From Candidatus Aminicenantota bacterium (GTDB taxonomy: Bacteria > Acidobacteriota > Aminicenantia > Aminicenantales > Saccharicenantaceae): 64,000 nt of DNA. Below, in pieces: positions 38,217 to 46,489 of the stretch (position 1 is its first letter; the number at the start of each line of letters is the position of its first letter). The DNA lies in contig JAPKZD010000025.1 of assembly GCA_026393975.1 (NCBI GenBank), positions 1 to 64,000 of the forward strand, given 5' to 3'. The notes beneath the pieces were generated by a model. It was not told the origin of the DNA. It saw only the letters and a list, made by a program, of their open reading frames with translations, and searched no databases. Position numbers and translations under genes: made by a program.

Positions 38217-39619
38217 AAACGAAGAAGCTGAAACTTCCCCACACGCTTATCCTCATCTACATCATGGTCGTCCTGACCGCGGCGGCTACTTGGATCATTC
38301 CCGGCGGCCAATACAAGCGGGTGGAGAAGGACGGCCGGACCATCCCCGTAGCCGGGTCCTACGAGCGGGCCGAGAGCCGGCCCCAGGGGCTCGGCGCGCT
38401 TTTCGTCTCGCCGGCCCGGGGTTTCGTCGACGCCGCGGCCATCATCATCATCGTCTTCATCTGCGGCGGCGCGTTCTCCGTCATCCAGAAGACGGGAGCC
38501 ATTACGACGGTCATCCACAACCTGGCCTTGAAGTTCGGCCGGAGCAAGGCCCTCCGGGTCCTTTTCATCCCCGTGACCATGATCATTTTCTCTCTGGGCG
38601 GCGCCATCTGGGGCATGTGCGAGGAAACCATGCCGTTCATCCTGATCTTCGTGCCGCTCTCCCTGTCGCTCGGATATGACACCATCGTCGGGGTCGCCTT
38701 GCCGTTCCTGGGCGCGGCGGCCGGGTTCGCCGGCGCCTTTTTCAACCCGTTCACGGTCGGCATCGCCCAGGGCATCGCCGGCCTGCCCCTTTATTCCGGG
38801 CTGGGCTACAGGCTCGTCGTCTGGGCCGGCGGGACGGCCATCGTCATCGCCGTGGTCATGCGCTACGCGGGCCGGGTCCTCAAGGACCCGACGAAGAGCC
38901 CGACCTACGAAGAGGACCTCGAGAAACGAAAAAAGCTTCAGGTCGGGGGCCCGGTGATCGAGAAGCTGGCGTTGACGGCCGCCCACAAGCGGGTCATGGC
39001 GGTCTTCGCTCTGGGCTTCGGCGTCATGGTCTTCGGCATCCTGAAATACCAATGGTTCATCTTCGAGATCGGCGGCGTTTTCCTGGCCATGGGGATCTTC
39101 GCGGGGATCGCGGGCAAGCTCACGGGCGATGAGCTGGGGAAATCGTTCGTCGAGGGGGCCAAGGACATGGTCAACGCGGCCCTGATCATCGGCACGGCCC
39201 GGGCCATCCTGCTCGTGGCTCAGGACGGAAGGATCCTGGACACCATCCTATCCGCCATGGCCGGAACGATCTCCCAATTCCACCCGCTCATCTCGGCCGA
39301 GCTCATGTTCGTCTCCCAGTGCGTCATCAACTTCTTCGTCCACTCGGGGACAGCCCAGGCGGCGCTGACCATCCCCATCATGGCTCCCCTCGGCGACCTC
39401 GTCGGCATCACCCGGCAAACCTCCGTCTTCGCCTTCCAGCTGGCCGAATACATCAATCCCGTCCTGCCGACTTCCGGTGTCACGATGGGCATCCTCGGCC
39501 TGGCCGGTTTGCGCTGGGAGAAGTGGGCCAAGTGGATGGTGCCGCTCCTCGTCCTCTGGATCCTTTTCGCCGCCCTGACCCTCATCCCGCCGGTGCTGAT
39601 GAAGTGGGGCCCGGCCTAG
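38213..39619 (+). CDS. YfcC-family C4-dicarboxylate/basic amino acid transporter-like permease
   Basis: 'ATWIIPGGQYKRVEKDGRTIPVAGSY', 'FNPFTVGIAQGIAGLPLYSGLGYR'; ATGA overlap with cyanophycinase. Confidence 0.85.
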   Translation: MKTKKLKLPHTLILIYIMVVLTAAATWIIPGGQYKRVEKDGRTIPVAGSYERAESRPQGLGALFVSPARGFVDAAAIIIIVFICGGAFSVIQKTGAITTVIHNLALKFGRSKALRVLFIPVTMIIFSLGGAIWGMCEETMPFILIFVPLSLSLGYDTIVGVALPFLGAAAGFAGAFFNPFTVGIAQGIAGLPLYSGLGYRLVVWAGGTAIVIAVVMRYAGRVLKDPTKSPTYEEDLEKRKKLQVGGPVIEKLALTAAHKRVMAVFALGFGVMVFGILKYQWFIFEIGGVFLAMGIFAGIAGKLTGDELGKSFVEGAKDMVNAALIIGTARAILLVAQDGRILDTILSAMAGTISQFHPLISAELMFVSQCVINFFVHSGTAQAALTIPIMAPLGDLVGITRQTSVFAFQLAEYINPVLPTSGVTMGILGLAGLRWEKWAKWMVPLLVLWILFAALTLIPPVLMKWGPA

Positions 39620-39645
39620 GGGGCTCGCCCCCATTCCGGGGCTGC

Positions 39646-39737
39646 CCTCATTCAGGGGCTGCCCCTGAATGAGGACTGTCCCTCTTTTCCTGAAGCGCAT
39701 TCCTCACGGAGTATGCCCTCATGGCTTCCATGAGGGC
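39646..39737. repeat. Pair of strong hairpins (REP/terminator-like)
   Basis: CCTCATTCAGGGGC-t-GCCCCTGAATGAGG and GCCCTCATGG-ctt-CCATGAGGGC. Confidence 0.75.
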
Positions 39738-40287
39738 CGCCGTCCCATGTTTTTACCGAGGTCGCCCTGCCGGAGGCCGCCGCGAGCGGGGAATATTGTT
39801 GAGTATTTTGTGATCAGGGGAGAACAGAAGTCTATCGTCTTTTAGCCGGCGCGGTGGGGTTTCTCGCCCCTATTGGATCTTCGGGCGCGGTTTTCGAGGC
39901 TATTGACATCGCCGCCCGGCCGGGGGTACAGTTCCACCATGGATTGGGGGGCAAATTCAATGCCGGGAGGGGGAATTCAGCTCGCTCGGAAAAAGAAAAT
40001 TCTTATCCTTAACTGCGTGAGATGCGTAGGATCTCAGCTCGGGCCTTGGCTCTCAAAACAGGAAGGAAGGCACCATGATGTCAGCAGATCTGGCTCGGCT
40101 CCCACGATTCCACCCACGTCAGATGGAGATATGAAGAGGGAGGACCTAGATCAGCGCCGAGTGAACAAGGATGGGCTCTTCGTCGGTCGTCCACGCCACA
40201 CAAAAGAACGCGGCTCACCGAGTTTTGCAAGATCCTCTTTTGTTCGGTTCATATTTAGCTTTAAACTGTAAAGGACGTGCAACCGCC

Positions 40288-40683
40288 ATGAACAATAATC
40301 AAAAGGACATTATCGCTATCAAACAACTACGAGAAGATTATATGAAAGCGCAAGGCGCTGGAGATGTGGAAGGATGTTTGAGCTTCTGGACGGATGACGG
40401 AATGTTGATGCCGCCAAATGCTCCTTCTGTCTCGGGTAAGCAGGCGCTTCGTACCACGTATACGGATCTGTTTAATGCCTTTAAGTTGGAAAATAAGGTT
40501 TTTTACGATGTTATTGAGGCATTTGATGGAATTAGTTTTGCCAGGGGTAGATATCGTGGACAGAACGTACCAAAAGGCGGGGGAGCACCTATTCCAGAAC
40601 AAGGCAAATTTCTGGAAATTCACAAGAAGCAAAAAGATGGAACCTGGAAGTTTGCTTATCATATGTGGTCGTTCGATGAATAG
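40288..40683 (+). CDS. NTF2-like/DUF4440 (SnoaL-like) protein
   Basis: 'IKQLREDYMKAQGAGDVEGCLSFWTDDGMLMPPNAPSVSGKQAL'; visibly AT-rich. Confidence 0.8.
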   Translation: MNNNQKDIIAIKQLREDYMKAQGAGDVEGCLSFWTDDGMLMPPNAPSVSGKQALRTTYTDLFNAFKLENKVFYDVIEAFDGISFARGRYRGQNVPKGGGAPIPEQGKFLEIHKKQKDGTWKFAYHMWSFDE

Positions 40684-40742
40684 AAATACGCCCATAAACG
40701 TAATCGGTCGGTGATCCTTTCTGGGTATCAGAGATACTGGGT

Positions 40743-41081
40743 ATGAACGAGACTCAGCTTGAGAGACAAAGCTCAGCATTTCCAAGGCACTCGTGCGGGC
40801 CGTCCAAGGCCAACGCGTGCCCTGACCGGGGCGCAGAACCTTCCGGTTCCTACGCCTACGGAGGGCCTGTGCTGAGCTACAAGGCCAAGTCGTTTGAGCC
40901 ATATATCGTGGGTCGCTTCAACTATGTCCAATTCACGTTAGGCAGCATTTTCTGGCTCACTAAAACCATCGGATTGAACGTCGAGGGCAGCGCCTTTGCG
41001 GGCAAACCCGGGCTGGAGGACTATGGGGACTTCGCCGTCCCGTCCTTCGTCTTCCTGGGAGGGGTCAAGCGCCGCTTTTAA
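40743..41081 (+). pseudogene. C-terminal remnant of an outer-membrane beta-barrel protein
   Basis: 'SYAYGGPVLSYKAKSFEPYIVGRFNYVQFTLGSIFWLTKTIGLNVEGSAFAGKPGLEDYGDFAVPSFVFLGGVKRRF' without signal peptide or N-terminal barrel. Confidence 0.55.
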
Positions 41082-41222
41082 GGGTGCCTAAAACAAGCGG
41101 GTTCTGATTTTGGCATGTCGACCTAGCTCATGGGCCTTGACAGCTCCAAACGGCGGCGGCCTCCGGCCATCCCCCAGGCAACCTTTTGCCCGGCTTTTTC
41201 ATCTATACGAGTGAGGCAAGAA

Positions 41223-41906
41223 ATGGACTCACCCGGCTTGATCCTGGCGATTCAAGGCCAAATCGGCGATAATAGCCTCCGTGCGGAGTTCGAATCCTTT
41301 CTGGATGCGGCCTTAGCCATGGGGCGGGACACCGGGGAGGGGCCGGTCTGGGGGACTTCGGACAAAGCCCGCCTGGGCGACCTCGTGGCCCGCGGCCGCG
41401 ATGGCGACCTGGCCGCCGTTGAATCCCTCTACGAGATGTTCAAGCGGCCGGTCTTCGGCCTCATCTACAGGCACACGCAGAACCAGGCCGTCGCCGAGGA
41501 CCTCCTCCAGGATGTTTTCCTCAAGATCTTCAGCCATCTCCGGAACGTCCGCGACGCGGCGACTTTTCCCGGCTGGGTCTTCCGGATCGCCCTCAACACC
41601 AGCTACAGCTACCTCCGCCAGAAAAAGGCCCAGGGTGTCAAGCTCGTCCCGCTGTCCGACCTCGAGGGCCGTCTCGAAGAGCGGGGCGGCGAGCCCGTCG
41701 AAAGGGATCTCCGGAAGCCCTTGGACGAGGCCATCCAGGTGCTGGCGCCGCGTCTGCGGAGTGTTTTTATCCTCCACGACGTCCAGGGGTTCAAGCACGA
41801 GGAGATCGCGCGGGCGCTCGGCTGCGCGGTCGGGACGTCGAAGTCCCAACTTTTCAAGGCCAGGATCAAGGTCCGCGAATACCTGCGGGCCAAAAAGGCC
41901 GTTTGA
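41223..41906 (+). CDS. ECF RNA polymerase sigma factor
   Basis: 'LIYRHTQNQAVAEDLLQDVFLKIFSHL', 'FKHEEIARALGCAVGTSKSQLFKARIKV'. Confidence 0.92.
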   Translation: MDSPGLILAIQGQIGDNSLRAEFESFLDAALAMGRDTGEGPVWGTSDKARLGDLVARGRDGDLAAVESLYEMFKRPVFGLIYRHTQNQAVAEDLLQDVFLKIFSHLRNVRDAATFPGWVFRIALNTSYSYLRQKKAQGVKLVPLSDLEGRLEERGGEPVERDLRKPLDEAIQVLAPRLRSVFILHDVQGFKHEEIARALGCAVGTSKSQLFKARIKVREYLRAKKAV

Positions 41907-41918
41907 GGGAGAACGACG

Positions 41919-42617
41919 ATGAGATGCCGTAAAGCCCACGAATACATCAGCCGGTCGATCGACGGCGAGCTCTCCGGGCGGCAGACGGCCCGGCTCGAGC
42001 GCCACCTCGCATCGTGCGGCGAGTGCCGCGCGCTCCTCGAGGATCTCCGGGCGATCGCCGGCGACGCCGCCAAGCTCGACGCGCCCGAGCCGTCGGACAG
42101 GGTCTGGAAAGGCATCCGGGCCGGGCTCACCGCCGCGGACCTGAAGCCGGCGCGCGAAGGACTCGGTCCTCTCTTCGGGTTGAGCCTCCCGGCCCTGCGC
42201 TACGCCGGCGTCGCCGCGCTGGCCGTCGTGCTCGTCGTCTCAGGCGTCATCATAGGCACGCGCCTGAGACGGCAGGGGACTCCGGCGGGATCGGACAGGG
42301 GCGAGAAATACACCCTGGCCAAGCTCGACGAGGCCGAAGGCCACTATAAGGCGGCCATCAAGTCCCTCAGCGAAGCCTTCGCCTCAGAGAGGGGCGCGCT
42401 CGTCCCCCAGGTCGCGGAACTCTTCGACCGCAACCTGTCGGTCATCGACGCCACGATCCAGGCCTGCCGCCGGGCGGTCCTCGAGGAACCCGACGACCTC
42501 CAGGCCAGGAGCTACCTGCTGTCTGCTTACACCGAAAAAGTGACCTTGCTCGATTCGGCCCTGGATCTGCAGAGACCGGGCTGGGAAGCCGCGGGCAAGG
42601 GAAAGAAAATACTCTAA
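41919..42617 (+). CDS. zf-HC2 anti-sigma factor
   Basis: 'CRKAHEYISRSIDGELSGRQTARLERHLASCGECRALLEDL', single TM. Confidence 0.88.
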   Translation: MRCRKAHEYISRSIDGELSGRQTARLERHLASCGECRALLEDLRAIAGDAAKLDAPEPSDRVWKGIRAGLTAADLKPAREGLGPLFGLSLPALRYAGVAALAVVLVVSGVIIGTRLRRQGTPAGSDRGEKYTLAKLDEAEGHYKAAIKSLSEAFASERGALVPQVAELFDRNLSVIDATIQACRRAVLEEPDDLQARSYLLSAYTEKVTLLDSALDLQRPGWEAAGKGKKIL

Positions 42618-42639
42618 GATACCGAGAAGGAGGACCATC

Positions 42640-43605
42640 ATGATGACAATAACAAACCGAAAATGGCAGGCCGCCCTGATGGGCGCGGTTTTCGTCCTGG
42701 CTTTCGTGGCCGCTCCGGCCCTGGCCGAGGAAAAGTTCCAGGAGAAGTTCGAGAAGACCGAGGCCCTGGCCAAGAACGGAAAGCTGTATCTGAACAACGT
42801 CTCGGGCCAGATCGAGATCGCGACCTGGAAGGAAGCCCAGGTCAAGATCGAGGCCGTCAAGACGTCGAAGGCGGCGACGCTCGCCAAAGCCAAGGAGAAC
42901 GCGGCCCTGGTGACCATCGAAGTGACCAAGGACGCCGACCTCGTCCGCGTCGAAACGAAATACCCCAAGCGCAGCGGCGGCTTTTGGGGCGGCGACTCCA
43001 TCAACGTCTCCGTGGACTACAAGCTCTGGATCCCGGACACGGCGGCCGTCGAGCTCAAATCCGTGAGCGGCGACGTCCGGCTCGCGGCCATCGGCGGGCA
43101 TGCCCGCGTCAGCTGCGTCAGCGGGGACGTCGACCTGCTGGGCGCGGCGGGGGCGGACGTCGACCTCGTCAGCGGCAACCTGACCCTGGAAAACATCGCC
43201 GGTGACGCCTACCTGAAGGCCGTCTCGGGGAACATCGACGTCACCCGGGTCAAGGGTTCGGTCGAAGCCGAGGCCGTGAGCGGCGACATCGACCTCCGGG
43301 ACGTCTCCGAGGCCCAGACGGTCACCGCCAAGAACGTCAGCGGCAACATCACCTACGCCGGCAAGATCAAGGCGGGCGGCCGTTACGAGATCAAGACCCA
43401 CAGCGGCGACGTCCGGATGACCATCCCGGCGGACTCGGCCTTCGACTTCGAAGCCAACACGTTCAGCGGCGACATCGACAGCGATTTCGAGATCCAGGTC
43501 GTCGGCAAGATCTCGCCGCGCGAGATCCACGGCACGGTCGGGAAGGGCGGGGCCACGGTCGTGCTCAAGAGCTTCAGCGGCAACGTGGAGCTGAAGAAGG
43601 GCTGA
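42640..43605 (+). CDS. DUF4097-type beta-solenoid exported protein
   Basis: Periodic 'VSGDVRLAAIGGHARVSCVSGDVDLLGAAGADVDLVSGNLTLENIAGDAYLKAVSGNIDV'. Confidence 0.88.
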   Translation: MMTITNRKWQAALMGAVFVLAFVAAPALAEEKFQEKFEKTEALAKNGKLYLNNVSGQIEIATWKEAQVKIEAVKTSKAATLAKAKENAALVTIEVTKDADLVRVETKYPKRSGGFWGGDSINVSVDYKLWIPDTAAVELKSVSGDVRLAAIGGHARVSCVSGDVDLLGAAGADVDLVSGNLTLENIAGDAYLKAVSGNIDVTRVKGSVEAEAVSGDIDLRDVSEAQTVTAKNVSGNITYAGKIKAGGRYEIKTHSGDVRMTIPADSAFDFEANTFSGDIDSDFEIQVVGKISPREIHGTVGKGGATVVLKSFSGNVELKKG

Positions 43606-43623
43606 CGCCCCTTTTTTTGTATA

Positions 43624-44751
43624 ATGGCGGGGATGCGCCGCATCCACGCCCTCAATTTCGTCCGGACGATGACGGTGACGACCGTCTTCTTCCTGGCCCC
43701 GCTCCATTTCCTCGAGCTCGGGTTCGACGGCCTGGCCATCGGCCTCATCGTCTCTCTCTACGCCGCGGCGCCCATAGTCTTTTCCTTCCCGACGGGCTGG
43801 ATCAACGACCGGCTGTCGATGAAAAAGGTCATCCTCGGAGCGCTCCTCCTCATCTCGGGCCTTTTCGTCCTGGCCGGCTTTGTCCGGGAAGTCCCCGGCA
43901 TGGCCGTGCTGTTCCTCCTCATCGGCGTCGCCAACAACGCCCTCAACGTCTCCGTCAACAGCCTTTATTACAAGGACGACTCGGAGGCGAACCCGAACAG
44001 GAAGTACGGCATCTACATCTTTTGGATCTCGCTCGGCCCCCCGGCGGGGCTCTTCTTCGGCGGCCTCCTGATCCGGTTCGCGGGCTTCCGGACGCTCCTG
44101 CTGGTCTTCGCGGCGGTGACGGCCCTGACCTCGCTCGCGATGCGCGGCTTCGACCACGAGAGATTCGCGGCCGTTTCGATCCGGGACTATAAATACAGCG
44201 TTTTCAACAGGAAAACCCTCGTCTTCTCGATCCTTCTCTTCGTCCTGGCCCTCCACTGGGGCACGGAAGGGACCGTCTACGGCCCGTTCCTGAGGACCCG
44301 TTTCGGGCTGAGCGATTCGGGCGTCGCCCTCTACATGGCCGGGGCCTACATGGCCCTCGCCCTGGCCGCTTTTCTGGTCAGCCGGCTGAAGTACGACCCG
44401 GTCATGAACGGCCGCCTCTTCGTCCTGGGGATGACGCTCTCGGGCCTCGGGCTCGTCCTGATGACGCGGGGTGACGTCCGGCTGTCGTTCCTGTTCCGGT
44501 TCATGCACGAGGGCGGGGACGGCCTCATGGGCGCGTTCGTCGTCCTTTACATTTCCCGCCTCTTCGAGAAAAAGACGATCGGGGGGAGCGCCGGGATCCT
44601 GACCGCCTTGCAAACTTCCGGCCACATGGTCGGCTCGCTGGCATTCTCCTGGCTGGGGTTCCGCGCCGGTCTCCACGTGCCGATGGTCGTCGCTGGGCTC
44701 ATCCTCTTGGGCAACGCCGCTTTCAGCCTCGTCGCCCTGCCCCGGGACTGA
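43624..44751 (+). CDS. MFS transporter (true start may be 43633)
   Basis: 12-TM profile; 'GWINDRLSMKKVILGALLLISGLFVL'. Confidence 0.9.
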   Translation: MAGMRRIHALNFVRTMTVTTVFFLAPLHFLELGFDGLAIGLIVSLYAAAPIVFSFPTGWINDRLSMKKVILGALLLISGLFVLAGFVREVPGMAVLFLLIGVANNALNVSVNSLYYKDDSEANPNRKYGIYIFWISLGPPAGLFFGGLLIRFAGFRTLLLVFAAVTALTSLAMRGFDHERFAAVSIRDYKYSVFNRKTLVFSILLFVLALHWGTEGTVYGPFLRTRFGLSDSGVALYMAGAYMALALAAFLVSRLKYDPVMNGRLFVLGMTLSGLGLVLMTRGDVRLSFLFRFMHEGGDGLMGAFVVLYISRLFEKKTIGGSAGILTALQTSGHMVGSLAFSWLGFRAGLHVPMVVAGLILLGNAAFSLVALPRD

Positions 44752-44788
44752 ATTCCGGGACACCCCGATTTAGGGTAGAATAAGCGCG

Positions 44789-46489
44789 ATGATCGCCACA
44801 AAAGGGGCCGGGTTCGACGTCATTCTCATCAGCGGGGAGCCCTACGCCGACCACCCGCTCTCGCCCGTCGGGATGATCGCCCGGGTGCTCGACGCCGAAG
44901 GATACACGGTCGGTGTCATCGAGTGCCCGGATTGGAAGGGGAAAGAGGATTTCCTCAAGCTCGGACGGCCGCGGCTCTTCTTCGGCATCACCTCGGGCTC
45001 GATCGACAGCATGCTCGTCAACTACACGCCGCTCAAGCGGGAGAGGGCCGTCGACCCGAATGCGCCTTTCCAGTCGCGGATGCCGGATCGGGCCGTCATC
45101 GTCTACGCCAACCGGATCCGGGAACTCCACAAGGGCGCGCGGATCGTCCTCGGCGGCATCGAGGCCTCTCTCCGGCGCTTCGCCCACTACGATTATTGGG
45201 GGGACGACGTCCGCCGCTCGATCCTCCTCGACACGCGGGCCGATATCCTCGTCTACGGGCCGGGCGAGCTCCAGGTCGTCGAGATCGCCCAGCGCCTCGA
45301 CCGGGGCGAAGTCCTCGACGGCGTCCGGGGGACGTGCGTCATGCGGGCCGAGGCGCCCGAGGGGGCGCTCGTCATTCCCTCGTTCGAGGAGGTTATGGCG
45401 GACAAGGATAAATTCTGCGAAGCGCAGAAGCGGCTTTCGAACCGGCGAGTGATCGCCCAGAAACACGCCAACCGCTTCGTCGTCCAGTACCCGGCTCCGG
45501 ATTACACGCCGGCGGACCTCGACCGGGTCTACGGCCTGCCCTTCACGCGCCGCATCCCGGAGGGCTTCCCCGAGCTCGGCATGGCCCGTTTTTCGGTCCA
45601 GACCCACCGGGGATGCGTCGGGCGGTGCTCCTTCTGCGCCCTGTCCCTCCATCAGGGCGACCGGATCGTCTCCCGGAGCGAAGACTCCATCCTCGAGGAG
45701 ATCCGGCGGATGCCGAAGCATCCGGAGTGGCGCGGTTTCGTCGACGACCTGGGCGGGCCGACGGCCAACATGTACGGCATGGACCGGGCGGCGGCCGAGG
45801 TGCGCTGCGAGGGCGACGCGGAAGCGGAAAGAGACCAAAAGGATAGAACGCCGGAACGGGCCAAACGCGGGGTCGTCGAAGCGGCCCACCGCAGGCTTGT
45901 CGGGCTGATGCGCGCCGCCCGCAAGGTCCCCGGCGTCAAGAAGGTCTTTGTCCGGAGCGGCATCCGCTACGACCTGGCTCTCGAGAGCCCGGAGTACATC
46001 CGGGAGCTCGTCCGTCACCACGTTTCGGGCCTGCTCAAAATTGCGCCCGAGCACGTCTCGGAAAACGTCCTGCGGCTGATGAACAAGAGCGGCGGCCGGC
46101 GGAGCCTCGAGGAGTTCCGGCGGATGTTCGCCGAGATGACCGTGGAGAAGGGCCCGGCGGGTTCGGGGAAGCGGGGGGGCGCGTCGCGCCGCGGACGCTT
46201 GGCCGGCCGGCCCCAGCACCTCAAGTATTACTTCATGGTCGCCCATCCGGGGACGACCGAAAAGGAAGCCCGCGAGCTCGCCGCCTTCCTCCGGGAGCTC
46301 GAGGAAAGCGGGGAGAAGCCGGTCGAGGGCGTTCAGATCTTCACCCCGACGCCCATGACCCGCTCGACCTGCATGTACCACACGGGCAAGGATCCGCAGA
46401 CGGGCGAGAGCGTCTACGTCCCGCGCCCCTACGCCGAGAAGAAGGCCCAGAAACGGATGTTGAATCCCGCTGCCGCTGACGACGATTAA
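44789..46489 (+). CDS. YgiQ-family radical SAM protein
   Basis: 'HRGCVGRCSFCALSLHQGD' CxxxCxxC, 'DLGGPTANMYGM', 'HVSGLLKIAPEHVSENVLRLMNK'. Confidence 0.9.
   Translation: MIATKGAGFDVILISGEPYADHPLSPVGMIARVLDAEGYTVGVIECPDWKGKEDFLKLGRPRLFFGITSGSIDSMLVNYTPLKRERAVDPNAPFQSRMPDRAVIVYANRIRELHKGARIVLGGIEASLRRFAHYDYWGDDVRRSILLDTRADILVYGPGELQVVEIAQRLDRGEVLDGVRGTCVMRAEAPEGALVIPSFEEVMADKDKFCEAQKRLSNRRVIAQKHANRFVVQYPAPDYTPADLDRVYGLPFTRRIPEGFPELGMARFSVQTHRGCVGRCSFCALSLHQGDRIVSRSEDSILEEIRRMPKHPEWRGFVDDLGGPTANMYGMDRAAAEVRCEGDAEAERDQKDRTPERAKRGVVEAAHRRLVGLMRAARKVPGVKKVFVRSGIRYDLALESPEYIRELVRHHVSGLLKIAPEHVSENVLRLMNKSGGRRSLEEFRRMFAEMTVEKGPAGSGKRGGASRRGRLAGRPQHLKYYFMVAHPGTTEKEARELAAFLRELEESGEKPVEGVQIFTPTPMTRSTCMYHTGKDPQTGESVYVPRPYAEKKAQKRMLNPAAADDD

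Noticed and set aside
39873-40271. 132-aa plus ORF before the NTF2-like gene
   Set aside because: No domain, no SD, unusual composition; likely spurious in a remnant region
42442-44763. 773-aa minus-strand ORF opposite DUF4097/MFS
   Set aside because: Spans several well-supported plus-strand genes; Asp/Glu/Arg/Gly shadow composition
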